Both the position numbers and the translations under genes were made by a program. The notes beneath the pieces are model-generated. The model saw only the letters and a program-made list of their open reading frames with translations, searched no databases and was not told where the DNA came from. Below, in pieces: positions 1 through 7,993 of a stretch of DNA of 64,000 nt (position 1 is the stretch's first letter; every line of letters starts with the position of its first letter). Location of the stretch: NCBI GenBank assembly GCA_018062345.1, contig JAGOSL010000006.1, positions 1-64,000 of the forward strand. Reading direction: 5' to 3'. The DNA comes from Pseudomonadota bacterium (GTDB lineage Bacteria; Pseudomonadota; Alphaproteobacteria; Paracaedibacterales; CAITNM01).

Positions 1-110
1 AAGACAGTTTTCCTCTATTCCTAAAAGAGTGCGAATGGAGATTTAACAATCCAAATCCAAAAGCTCAATTAACCCAGCTAAAGCAATGGGTTAAAGGCAA
101 ACTAAAATAG
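1..110 (+). mobile_element. C-terminal end of an ISXO2-like (IS1595-family) transposase
   Basis: The window opens inside a reading frame that runs from base 3 to a TAG at 108-110. It encodes a tail with the order KECEWRFNN, then a basic stretch ending QLKQWVKGKLK. The ECEWRFN block followed by a short helical tail is typical of the end of ISXO2-like DDE transposases. Only about 35 residues are visible, so it cannot be judged whether the gene is intact upstream. No terminal inverted repeat was recognised after the stop. Confidence 0.65.
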
Positions 111-222
111 TTATCTAGGACACCCCTAATTGATTTTAAGCTCTTCTTAAAACTTATAACTTCATCAATAGTAGAATATCCACAAGAAGAAAAAGCTACG
201 ATTAAAAAAAGAGCCCTTAACA

Positions 223-690
223 TCAGCTAACTTCTGGGTCTATAGCACAAAAGCCATTAACTTTTTCTCTGTGTTCTGGATCATTTGTTTGAATGGTGGC
301 TCTAATTTCATACACATCTGAGGGGTGCTTTCTAAAAGCATTCCATAAATACGAATGTAATCCAAAGTCATAAAATTTCCCTAAAATAAATGATTTTGTA
401 ATATCACTTGGTAATTCCTCTGGAGTAAGACTTCTCTCATTTTCGTACTCTGGACATCTACTATAAACATTCCTAACTCTTACAGAAACTTTAATAGGGA
501 TCCCCTCAGAGGCTATTCTCTTAAAATAATCTATGAACTCTTTTTCTATGAGAACATCATCATGCAAGCTAAAACTAGAAGCAAATTCTTTTTCTAATGA
601 CTCACTTTCAGACGCCGCTTTCAAAAGACTACCAATGAGAAACATCAGCCCTGTGAATGTAAAGGCGTAAAAAATTGATTTTTTACTCAT
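223..690 (-). CDS. Small exported protein of unknown function
   Basis: The 155-residue product begins with two lysines and a hydrophobic stretch at about residues 6-25, consistent with an N-terminal secretion signal. The mature part is polar and charged, with two cysteines (in YSRCPEYE and NGFCAID) that could pair in the periplasm. A strong ribosome-binding site, AAGGAG, lies seven bases before the ATG and supports this start. I do not recognise the family. It lies between the transposase tail and the repeat cluster upstream of the primase genes, so it is probably accessory. It has no close operon partner. Confidence 0.6.
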   Translation of the reverse strand: MSKKSIFYAFTFTGLMFLIGSLLKAASESESLEKEFASSFSLHDDVLIEKEFIDYFKRIASEGIPIKVSVRVRNVYSRCPEYENERSLTPEELPSDITKSFILGKFYDFGLHSYLWNAFRKHPSDVYEIRATIQTNDPEHREKVNGFCAIDPEVS

Positions 691-1165
691 TTGTATCTCC
701 TTGTAATAATTTTATAGTCACCTGAATTGATTTTTTGTTGATAGCAACATTGCTATTCCTGATTGCAATTTATTTAAAAAAATACAGAAAGAAAAGAAAG
801 AATTTTAAAATTAAAACATTAATTGTTGGGTTCCTAACGATATTATTTTAGACTGTTTTTAGTATCTTTGAACTTGAAAAAATAGAAAAGGAATTCTTCA
901 TAAAATTACAGAATTCATTATCTGATGTACCCCCTAATTTTACCGTCCGACCGTCCAGTTTAGCCGTTTTGCTTATGTTGGATGGACAGGTGGACGGTTG
1001 GGGTAGTAAAACCGGACGGATCACGGGTACTGGACTGATAACCGGACCGATGAAAAAGCCGTGAACATGTAGGTTTTCTTGAGTAGTGGACATTCGGACG
1101 TCACGGACGGCATTTTTGAGGGGTCAAAAAAGAAGAAAAATAGCGAAAAAATAGGATGATATGAT
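691..1165. other. 475-bp gene-free stretch with GC-rich repeat island
   Basis: No convincing gene lies here; the short frames across it lack ribosome-binding sites and family features. The part near 700-930 is AT-rich. The part from about 940 to 1110 is clearly richer in G and C and is built from short CCGTCC/GGACGG words, described separately. The stretch follows the 3' end of the primase/helicase gene. Confidence 0.6.
942..1110. repeat. Cluster of GGACGG / CCGTCC words (iteron-like)
   Basis: The word ACCGTCC occurs at 942-948 and again at 950-956. Its complement GGACGGT is at 992-998, and GGACGG recurs at 1014-1019 and 1105-1110. A partial copy GGACG is at 1096-1100. That is five full copies in both orientations within 170 bases of otherwise AT-rich DNA. 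The position beside a replication-type primase/helicase gene resembles the iteron origins of P4-like satellites and plasmids. An origin role is inference; the words could also be binding sites for another regulator. Confidence 0.45.
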
Positions 1166-3145
1166 TTAGTGATATCGTTCCCATGCTTCGGTAAACGTAT
1201 GCTGATCAAACCCTTTACGTTGAATCCCCGCTATCTCTATGTTGCGACTGTGAATATGATACGGAGCCAGCAGTCTACTGAGTTGCCGCGGCGTGATCCG
1301 TTTATCCTGACCACGCGTATTATACATCGCCCACGGGCTTTCCTCATCGTCACATAAAGCATTAATCAAATCGACAGTGTGAATTTTAAACAGGGTTTTT
1401 TCTTTAAAGACTTTTTCAATATCGCTAAGCAATTCGGTGCCAATCGGTAACGCTTCTTTCTCATGGCCGGAAAGATGTGCTGCTGCTTGCAAAGCTTTAT
1501 CCGTCCACTGACTTCCCCCAAGGTTGGCAATCGCCAATAAGGGTTCCCAGTTATCTAAGGCGCGATCGGAAATGGAGAGATCACTCGGAAATGTCATCCG
1601 TGTGCTTTTGATAACGTCTCCATAATCTTGCGCAAAACGTAACAACTTGCGTTGCAAGGTACTAAAAGTTTGCGGATCCGCGTGGCGTAATTTTTCTGTT
1701 TGCTCATGGGTAAGCTTGCGTCTTAAAGAAATGACAATCGAGCGATCATGCAGTGTATCAGGAAGGCCGCCAATAATGGCAATGGCTTTGGCGCCCCAGG
1801 TGCTGAAGCGTTTGGGGGTATGATCTTCGCCGGTTGTTCTTATCACATAAGCCGTTGGGCGTGTGTGTCCGGAATTGATCATGCCGCGCAGTTCATCGGA
1901 ATCGCGAATAAACGTATCCGCTTCATCAATAATCATCGTCGGCTGCCAAAGTTCAATGGTTCGAAACAAAGCTGCTGCTGAAATGTTCGAAGCCAGCAGA
2001 GGTTTACACACCAATTGCCCCAATAGTGAAATCAGCGTGGTTTTACCGCAGCGTTTTTCTGGCGAGGAGACGGCAAGAATCGGTGACACATTTACTTGAT
2101 CAATTACCCAGGTAAACATTACCCATAAGGCAAGGGCGGTATCCGCATGGGTGGGTAAAATCGCAAAGCGTTTTAAAAGGTGCGTGATTTCAGCTAAGAG
2201 ATCATTAGCTATAACAGGGTCATGCCAAGGATCAATGAGTGGAAAAATATCCGCTGTGTCGTCAGTTTTAGTCTGCTCAAAACGACGCTGTGTTTTAACT
2301 TCTTGATCAAGTGTTGAGACGCTTACACCCAGCTTCTTCGCTTCTATTTTTCGCAAGCGATCGTATTCAAGCGCAGAAAGTTCAGCTAAACGTTGTAAGG
2401 TTTGTGTATCAGTATCAACATCCAGTTGAGTTGGTTCAGGAAAAACCTCTTCGTATTTTAGAAACAATCGAAAGTCTGAATTTTCTTCAATGCTTGATAA
2501 GAACTTATGCGTCCACCCCTCACGCACTGCATCTGCTAAATCGTAGCCCTTAGTTAAAGTAATCGGCGTGTCGTATTTCAGTAATTGATGTTTATCAACA
2601 CGATAATGATTAAAAAGGGTATTGTTAACAAACTGAACAGATTTGGCCCCAATACGACGACACTGTTCATACAGCTCTTTACCATAGTGTTGACCTGCTT
2701 GATCATGATCCATAGCAATCATTACATGGCGATCTTTTAAAGGCGCATAATCGGTTTGTTTTGCCGATTGTGCCCCTTGCATGGTGGTGGTTGTCACAAA
2801 TTCGGGAAATAACTCTCTCGCTGCTAAGGCAGCTTTTTCGCCCTCACAAATTAATACTGTTTTTTCAGGACATTTAACCAGTTGATCCAATTGAAATAGT
2901 GGACGGGGATAAGCAAAACCTTTGGCCTGCCATTCATGTTTATTAGAAGCACGAATAAAGGGACGGAATTCTTTTTTCAAGGCTCCATTTTCTTGTTCAA
3001 CGGTATTCCATCTGACGATGTAGCCCACAATCGTACTATGCGTATTAGCATATGGATAATATTGGTCTGCTTCATTACCGAACGCTTTCACAAAGTGCTG
3101 ATATACCGCTGACTGCTTTAAAGAAATAAGGACCTCATCAGACAT
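1166..3145 (-). CDS. Toprim primase / DUF3631-type P-loop helicase of the mobile element
   Basis: This 659-residue protein combines a Toprim-type segment and an ATPase. The Toprim motifs are ICEGEKAA near residues 99-106 and AMDHDQAG near 144-151. The ATPase carries a Walker A (SPEKRCGKTT, 361-370) and a Walker B (TMIIDEAD, 403-410) followed by sequence typical of DUF3631 (roughly 390-580). Such proteins prime and unwind DNA for replication of satellites, plasmids and integrative elements. The ATG at 3143-3145 overlaps the end of the preceding small gene by eight bases, so translation is probably coupled. Base composition looks richer in GC than the neighbouring chromosome, as expected for an acquired element. 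Confidence 0.85.
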   Translation of the reverse strand: MSDEVLISLKQSAVYQHFVKAFGNEADQYYPYANTHSTIVGYIVRWNTVEQENGALKKEFRPFIRASNKHEWQAKGFAYPRPLFQLDQLVKCPEKTVLICEGEKAALAARELFPEFVTTTTMQGAQSAKQTDYAPLKDRHVMIAMDHDQAGQHYGKELYEQCRRIGAKSVQFVNNTLFNHYRVDKHQLLKYDTPITLTKGYDLADAVREGWTHKFLSSIEENSDFRLFLKYEEVFPEPTQLDVDTDTQTLQRLAELSALEYDRLRKIEAKKLGVSVSTLDQEVKTQRRFEQTKTDDTADIFPLIDPWHDPVIANDLLAEITHLLKRFAILPTHADTALALWVMFTWVIDQVNVSPILAVSSPEKRCGKTTLISLLGQLVCKPLLASNISAAALFRTIELWQPTMIIDEADTFIRDSDELRGMINSGHTRPTAYVIRTTGEDHTPKRFSTWGAKAIAIIGGLPDTLHDRSIVISLRRKLTHEQTEKLRHADPQTFSTLQRKLLRFAQDYGDVIKSTRMTFPSDLSISDRALDNWEPLLAIANLGGSQWTDKALQAAAHLSGHEKEALPIGTELLSDIEKVFKEKTLFKIHTVDLINALCDDEESPWAMYNTRGQDKRITPRQLSRLLAPYHIHSRNIEIAGIQRKGFDQHTFTEAWERYH

Positions 3146-3449
3146 TGCTCAAAAATCCTTGTAGTTCACGTACTGCATCTGTTTGATTTATGCCGCGCAC
3201 ATATGCCCACAGCGAGATAAAATCCCCGCCTTTATCGCCGGTAGCAAAATCGGCCCATTTACCGGTGCGGGTATTAATACGGAATGAGCCAAGATGACGA
3301 TCGCAACGGGTGGGATTAAGCGCTACGTATTCTTGGTTTTTTAATGTTCCGTTGGGTAATAACCATTGCAGCAGGGGCAGCACGTAAGGGGTAAGCTGAC
3401 GGTTGAATTGATAAAAATCAATTTTTTCTTGATGGTGATTAAGATGCAT
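3138..3449 (-). CDS. Small primase-associated protein (N-terminal primase domain as a separate gene)
   Basis: The 103-residue product contains a block running from a DRHLGSFRIN segment through KWADFATGDKGGDFISLWAY and ending in QTDAVRELQGFL. This is the domain that normally sits at the N-terminus of Toprim-helicase primases of mobile elements, without zinc-binding cysteines. Here it is a separate reading frame ending inside the next gene. I chose the ATG at 3447-3449, preceded by AAAGAGAA, over an earlier in-frame codon that lies inside a hairpin. The two products probably form one primase complex; an ancestral frameshift splitting a single gene is the alternative. Confidence 0.7.
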   Translation of the reverse strand: MHLNHHQEKIDFYQFNRQLTPYVLPLLQWLLPNGTLKNQEYVALNPTRCDRHLGSFRINTRTGKWADFATGDKGGDFISLWAYVRGINQTDAVRELQGFLSNV

Positions 3450-3481
3450 ATTATTCTCTTTGGTGAATTGATGATGAATTC

Positions 3482-3511
3482 TTGCCCTCTGTCCGGAGGG
3501 CAATTTTTTTT
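3482..3511 (+). terminator. Hairpin with T-tract between alpA-like and primase genes
   Basis: Arms TTGCCCTC (3482-3489) and GAGGGCAA (3496-3503) are perfectly complementary with a six-base loop and are followed on the plus strand by eight T residues. It therefore has the shape of a rho-independent terminator for plus-strand transcription. The genes on both sides lie on the minus strand, where the hairpin lacks a trailing T run. It may insulate them from antisense transcription or act in the leader of the primase genes. Confidence 0.6.
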
Positions 3512-3515
3512 ATTG

Positions 3516-3740
3516 TTAATGCAATCGTTGCGCAACGGTACGATCGGCCAGGAAACTATCGAGATCTGATTTACGATATCTAACCAAGCGCCCTACTTTA
3601 ATAAAGGGTAGGTGATACCGCTTAGTACAACGCCACACCTCTAGTGTTCCTGGCAAAACCCCAAGATAGGCCGCGGCTTGGTTGCTGTTCAACAGCTCTG
3701 CATTTATATTAAAATTAAAGGGTGTTGGATAATCTGACAT
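3516..3740 (-). CDS. AlpA/excisionase-like helix-turn-helix regulator
   Basis: The 74-residue protein matches the small MerR-like helix-turn-helix fold of AlpA and excisionases. A segment LLNSNQAAAYLGVLPGTLEV forms the recognition helices at residues 16-35, followed by HLPFIKVGRLVRYRKSDLDSF (about 43-63), the wing and basic strand. In P4-like elements such proteins control integrase expression or assist excision. It is the first gene of a minus-strand run leading into the two primase genes. The ATG follows an AAAGGATTATTTCC region with AAGGA at moderate distance. Confidence 0.85.
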   Translation of the reverse strand: MSDYPTPFNFNINAELLNSNQAAAYLGVLPGTLEVWRCTKRYHLPFIKVGRLVRYRKSDLDSFLADRTVAQRLH

Positions 3741-4164
3741 GGAAATAATCCTTTCATGATGGTGGTTAATAGAGCTTCATCATTTCGGGTTTTTAAAAAC
3801 AAGAAAATGCCTTTAATGGATTTGAGTATGACCAAATTAAGGGTAACCGGAGTAGCTGAAAGCGCTAGTTTTATTGGCGAAAAAAGGGTGATGCCCATTT
3901 AGTAAAATATTTAGAAAATTAAATGGGTTTGACCCATTATTTCTGATGATACGTAAAAATTAAGATGCACTCGTCGGCAAAAAATCTTATGGGCATCTGT
4001 ACCATCGTTGAACAAGTTTAGGTTGAGCCAGATATCTAAAAACCGCTAGTTTTTCAGATTTTCATTGTAATGAGGCTAGTTTTTGATTTTGAATCTAAGC
4101 TCAACTACTGCCATTTTATTGACTGTTATTACATTAGCAATGTTTAATTAGCCAGTTTTTTGCT
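3741..4164. other. 424-bp divergent intergenic region rich in short repeats
   Basis: This space separates the minus-strand alpA-primase genes from the plus-strand SIR2 gene and should hold promoters for both. Visible structure includes an inverted repeat AATGGGT/ACCCATT (3922-3928 and 3932-3938). There is also a longer-range pair GATGCCCAT/ATGGGCATC (3890-3898 and 3989-3997), and three GCTAGTTTT words at 3864, 4045 and 4075. No gene is convincing here. The repeats could be regulator-binding sites. Confidence 0.5.
3890..3997. repeat. Nested inverted repeats upstream of alpA-like and SIR2 genes
   Basis: The outer arms GATGCCCAT (3890-3898) and ATGGGCATC (3989-3997) are perfect complements 90 bases apart. 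They enclose a tight dyad AATGGGT-TTG-ACCCATT at 3922-3938. All arms share the word CCCAT/ATGGG, so one protein could bind several of them. No function can be assigned from sequence alone. Confidence 0.4.
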
Positions 4165-5169
4165 ATGTGTAAAACATCAACTACATTAATGAAAGCTGAA
4201 TTGGGCAATTATATACTTACTGGTGCGGGATTTAGTAAGAATTGGGGAGGGTGGTTATCACAGGAGTTATGGAATTTTTTGATAGGCCATGCTGAAGTTC
4301 AACAAGATGAAAAATTAAAAGAGTTACTTTGGAATAATATAGACAATGGGTTTGAGCATGCCTTATGTGAAGCAAAACAGAGAGCAGAAAATAATGATGA
4401 ATGGAAGAAGCGCTATGGAAATTTACAAAAGGTTGTAAGCCAAGCGTTTAAAGAAATGAATGCGTTATTTGATGATGTTTCTAATTTTTGTCAGGGCGAT
4501 TATGAGATACAAAAGTTTATAGCCGAATTCGATATTATTTTTACGACAAATCAAGATATGCTGGTAGAAAAAAGATTTAGTAGCTTGGCAGAAAATCTTT
4601 GTATCCCTGGTATAAAAAGTCGTTATCCTGGAGCATTTCGAGGGGCTGCATATCTAAATGATTGTAGTGGTATAATTGATCGTGACACTCAATACCCCGA
4701 CTCTCAGGGTTATAATGCTCCTGTTGATCATGCTTATATTAAACTTCATGGCTCTTCAAATTGGTTCACTTCTCAAGGAGGAAATGAACTGATGATTTTG
4801 GGAGGAGAAAAAGCCGCACAGATTGCTGGAAATACTCTTATAAAATCGTACTTTGATATTCTGCGAGAAAAACTATCTGAACCAAAAAGTAGACTTTTAA
4901 TATTGGGTCACAGCCTTCTAGATTTTCATATAAATGAGATTATTTTTGAAGCGATTAGAAATTATGGACTTAAGTTTTATATTTGGAATAATTCTGGACT
5001 CAAAGACCTAATGAAAAATTTAGAAAAAGACCCTAATTATGATGAGCAGTTTTTTAAACAAGGCTTGATAGGAGTAAGTATAGTCTCTCTTCAATACATA
5101 CTCAAAGAAGATTCTATCAGGGAATTTGAGTTTGCAAGAATCAAAAGAGAATTTTTTGGAAAGGCTTGA
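4165..5169 (+). CDS. SIR2-like domain protein, probable anti-phage NADase
   Basis: The 334-residue protein shows the SIR2_2-type NAD-binding pattern. LTGAGFSKN at residues 18-26 is the nucleotide-binding loop, FTTNQD at 126-131 carries the conserved asparagine, and IKLHGSSNW at 192-200 carries the catalytic histidine. LLILGHSLLDFHINEII at 244-260 closes the fold. Proteins of this group deplete NAD+ during phage infection in several defence systems; deacetylase activity is less likely without the zinc module. No sensor domain or partner gene is evident: the next genes are HipBA, with their own promoter. An ATG eight codons downstream is an alternative start. The defence role is inferred from family and setting. 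Confidence 0.8.
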   Translation: MCKTSTTLMKAELGNYILTGAGFSKNWGGWLSQELWNFLIGHAEVQQDEKLKELLWNNIDNGFEHALCEAKQRAENNDEWKKRYGNLQKVVSQAFKEMNALFDDVSNFCQGDYEIQKFIAEFDIIFTTNQDMLVEKRFSSLAENLCIPGIKSRYPGAFRGAAYLNDCSGIIDRDTQYPDSQGYNAPVDHAYIKLHGSSNWFTSQGGNELMILGGEKAAQIAGNTLIKSYFDILREKLSEPKSRLLILGHSLLDFHINEIIFEAIRNYGLKFYIWNNSGLKDLMKNLEKDPNYDEQFFKQGLIGVSIVSLQYILKEDSIREFEFARIKREFFGKA

Positions 5170-5230
5170 AATTCATATCATTTCATGCAACGAATCCAGA
5201 CAAAATTATACCACTATTACTTTTCAAAAA

Positions 5231-5277
5231 ATGCCTTATAAGGAGTATAAATGCGAATAAAATGCCTTAAAAAGCAT
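5231..5277. promoter_or_regulatory. Two operator-like repeats upstream of hipBA
   Basis: Two near-copies of AAAATGCCTTA(T/A)AA lie at 5228-5242 and 5259-5273. The first contains the perfect palindrome CCTTATAAGG (5234-5243). The second is an ATGC-N8-GCAT dyad (5262-5265 and 5274-5277). They sit just upstream of the hipB promoter, where HipB-type antitoxins usually bind for autoregulation. HipB binding here is inference. Confidence 0.5.
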
Positions 5278-5282
5278 AAATT

Positions 5283-5311
5283 TTGACAAAAGTGCCAATG
5301 TTATATATATT
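5283..5311 (+). promoter_or_regulatory. Sigma-70 promoter of hipBA
   Basis: TTGACA (5283-5288) and TATATT (5306-5311) are separated by 17 bases, a near-consensus vegetative promoter about 47 bases before the hipB start codon. The operator-like repeats abut the -35 box from upstream. Confidence 0.7.
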
Positions 5312-5357
5312 ATTTAAAGCATATGCAGTACAATTATCAGTTTTTTGAGGGTAGACA

Positions 5358-5699
5358 ATGTCACGTAAAAACAAGCTTATAGAAACTCCACCTTACGCTA
5401 TTGAAGTGACGCTCAAGCGGCTTGGTGCTAATCTACGCACAGCTAGGTTGCGCCGCAATCTTACCATTGATGCGGTTGCACAAAAAATAGGTACTGGGCC
5501 TCGTGCCATTGCTAATGCAGAAAAAGGCAAAGTCTCAGCCGGAATTGGAATATACGCCGCTCTACTCTGGGCATTGGGTCTTCTCAAGCAATTGGATGAT
5601 GTAGCAGACCCTGTTAAAGACCAAGAAGGATTAGCGCTTTCGCTACACAATGAACGAGAACGTGCGCGTCAACATAAGGATATAGATAATGATTTCTAA
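5358..5699 (+). CDS. hipB: HipB-type antitoxin, XRE-family DNA-binding protein
   Basis: The 113-residue protein has an XRE-type helix-turn-helix at about residues 22-75 (LGANLRTARLRRN, then TIDAVAQKIGTGPRAIANAEKG). It is followed by a short helical region and a charged tail that could contact the toxin. Its stop overlaps the start of the hipA gene by 11 bases, the usual antitoxin-first arrangement. It probably neutralises the HipA kinase and represses its own promoter through the repeats at 5231-5277. The start codon follows GAGGGTAGACA, a good ribosome-binding site. Confidence 0.85.
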   Translation: MSRKNKLIETPPYAIEVTLKRLGANLRTARLRRNLTIDAVAQKIGTGPRAIANAEKGKVSAGIGIYAALLWALGLLKQLDDVADPVKDQEGLALSLHNERERARQHKDIDNDF

Positions 5700-6966
5700 A
5701 TCTCCAGAAGAAACGTGCTACGTTTATATTACTCTTCCTGGACAAACAGAACCCATCACTGCTGGTCGTTTTATTTTGACAGTCGATAGATACGACACTC
5801 CTTTGGGGCGCTTTGTGTATGGAAAGAAATATTTAGAACGCGCTGATGCTGTAGCATTTGATCCTGTTGAGCTAAAACTTAGTCAACATGTCTATGAAAC
5901 AACAGCATTAAAAGGTGTTTTTGGCGCTTTGCGCGATGCAGGACCGGACTATTGGGGGCGACGTGTAATCGAACATCATTCAGGAAAATCTCAGTTAAGT
6001 GAATTAGATTATCTCCTCTATGCACCAGATGACCGTGCTGGAGCACTTGGGTTTGGTTTAAATCAAGAACCTCCTGCGCCAAAACGTACATTCAATCAGA
6101 CCATTAATCTTCAAAAACTTCAGCACGTCGCTAATGCTATTGTTAATGAGGAAGAATTGCCAGCAAGTGCTATTCATCAGCAAATTCATGATTTAATGCT
6201 TATTGGAACTTCAATGGGAGGAGCACGTCCCAAGGCCGTCGTGGAAGACGAGGAAGGTTTGTGGATTGCTAAATTTAATAGAAGCGATGACAGATGGAAT
6301 CAGGCCCGAGTTGAACATGCGATGTTAGTTTTGGCACGTCATTGCGGGTTAAATGTTGCTAGCAGCAAAGTTGTTGAGGTAGGAGACCAAGATGTCTTGC
6401 TTGTTAAGCGTTTCGATCGTGAAAAACAAGCGCAAGGATATTTACGAGCACGCATGGTTAGTGCTTTAACCTTGCTGCGTACTGAGGATACGCATCGTTC
6501 CAGAGAACAGTGGTCTTACATTGCACTGGTAGAAGAGCTAAGACGTATCAGTAAAGAGCCCGCAAAAGATGCTAGCGAATTATTTCGTCGGATGTGTTTT
6601 AATGCGCTTATTTCAAATATCGATGATCATCCTCGCAATCATGCGGTTATCGCAAAAGAACAAGATTGGCGTCTCTCGCCGGCTTATGATTTAACGCCCT
6701 TTGCTTCTGTTAGTATTGAAAGGCGAGATCTGGCAATGATCTGTGGTGATTACGGGCGCTTCGCCAATGTCAGCAATTTTCTTTCACAACATGCTAGGTT
6801 TTTGCTGGATAAAGAGAGTGCGCTAGCAATAGTGAACGAAATGAGAGACTATATCGCAAACAATTGGTACTCAATAGCACGAGCTGAAGGTGTTTGTGAA
6901 AATGACTGCGAGAAAATAGAAACTGCTTTTGCTTATCCTGGATTCAGTAAAATACTAACAGAGTGA
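5689..6966 (+). CDS. hipA: HipA-type serine/threonine kinase toxin
   Basis: The 425-residue protein carries the HipA N-terminal lobe and kinase core. Visible motifs are GTSMGGARPKA (173-183, the regulatory/ATP loop), NIDDHPRNH (310-318, catalytic loop) and SPAYDL (330-335, metal-binding aspartate). HipA kinases phosphorylate translation factors, classically glutamyl-tRNA synthetase, and arrest growth when antitoxin is lost. All key residues appear intact, so it is probably active. It is co-transcribed with hipB. In this setting it may stabilise the element or serve as abortive defence; the target in this organism is unknown. Confidence 0.88.
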   Translation: MISKSPEETCYVYITLPGQTEPITAGRFILTVDRYDTPLGRFVYGKKYLERADAVAFDPVELKLSQHVYETTALKGVFGALRDAGPDYWGRRVIEHHSGKSQLSELDYLLYAPDDRAGALGFGLNQEPPAPKRTFNQTINLQKLQHVANAIVNEEELPASAIHQQIHDLMLIGTSMGGARPKAVVEDEEGLWIAKFNRSDDRWNQARVEHAMLVLARHCGLNVASSKVVEVGDQDVLLVKRFDREKQAQGYLRARMVSALTLLRTEDTHRSREQWSYIALVEELRRISKEPAKDASELFRRMCFNALISNIDDHPRNHAVIAKEQDWRLSPAYDLTPFASVSIERRDLAMICGDYGRFANVSNFLSQHARFLLDKESALAIVNEMRDYIANNWYSIARAEGVCENDCEKIETAFAYPGFSKILTE

Positions 6967-7090
6967 ACCTTTTGTCAAAAGCAAAAAATAAAAACCGTAG
7001 CATTCACAAAATTATTTGGAGCGCAATATACCGATATGACCATAAATTAAAAGAGAAAACTCTGTCATATCAGCATTTTTTTGAAATTGC

Positions 7091-7993
7091 TTAAATGTTA
7101 TTTTGTTCGCTGCTCTTCTTTCTTTTTGCATGATACTTTTTGCCCTCTTTTTGTTCAGCAAGGCGAATGAACTTAGCAAGATAGGGAATATCAGACGCTG
7201 CAATATCGAGTTGATGCTTTTCAATATACTCTTCAATGAAAAATTCAACACTAGTTTTTGCTGCCTCTGCTAATTTCTCTTTCCCATATTGTTCATAAAC
7301 AGCATTTAATACTTGTAACCAAGGAGTGATATACTCATTTGGGTTAAATAGAAAAGAAGGGCTGTTTATAAGAGGGGCTTTAAATTTGAACGATCGGGTA
7401 GTTTTTTCATTAAGCTCAAAAGACATGCAGCGCTCAACATCTTCTTTTCTAAAATAAATGCTTTCTATAATCTCTGCGATGGGAGGTTTTACATGATGCA
7501 TTCTTCCATCCGCCAGCAATCGATACCAGTTATAATCAGTATGCCAAAGTGCTGCATCAACTTTATGATATATACAATTATACTGAATGTATGCGTCCAA
7601 ATATCCTAGTGAAATAAGGTATCTTAAATGATGCATCGCTTTAAAAACAGGCAAAGAGCTTAGCTTAAAATCAAAACTTATACCCTTTCGTTTATTTATT
7701 TTCATTAAGAGACAATGCCCTTGAATATCAATTCTCACCTCAATAAGAAGAATAGTTATATTTGGGAAAAATCTATTTTTTTTAAGCTTTTCTTCAAATT
7801 TTTTTAAATTGTTACTATCATAAAAAATATATTTCATCGCGTAATGATCTTCTGGGATAACGCTCCATACATTCCGTGTATTTTCTATGCTCTTTCCGAA
7901 AAGTTCAATTTCTTGTTGAAGCTTATTTATTCCTATTTCATTCAAAACTTCATACACGTTTAATAATCCGGGAGGAGATTGCATATTGGTCAT
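7091..7993 (-). CDS. Unrecognised 300-residue protein of the accessory region
   Basis: I do not recognise the family. The protein has no signal peptide or membrane segment. It is rich in aromatic residues in the middle (IQYNCIYHKVDAALWHTDYN near 137-156), suggesting a folded globular core. The C-terminal quarter is helical and charged and ends in a lysine-rich tail. The ATG is preceded by AAGGAA at good distance, so it is likely a real gene. It lies between hipA, which converges on it, and the integrase, so it is probably element cargo. No enzyme motif is visible. Confidence 0.6.
   Translation of the reverse strand: MTNMQSPPGLLNVYEVLNEIGINKLQQEIELFGKSIENTRNVWSVIPEDHYAMKYIFYDSNNLKKFEEKLKKNRFFPNITILLIEVRIDIQGHCLLMKINKRKGISFDFKLSSLPVFKAMHHLRYLISLGYLDAYIQYNCIYHKVDAALWHTDYNWYRLLADGRMHHVKPPIAEIIESIYFRKEDVERCMSFELNEKTTRSFKFKAPLINSPSFLFNPNEYITPWLQVLNAVYEQYGKEKLAEAAKTSVEFFIEEYIEKHQLDIAASDIPYLAKFIRLAEQKEGKKYHAKRKKSSEQNNI

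Noticed and set aside
848-1093. 81-residue minus-strand frame over the GC-rich repeats
   Set aside because: The frame owes its length to the repeated GGACGG words; no ribosome-binding site and no recognisable protein.
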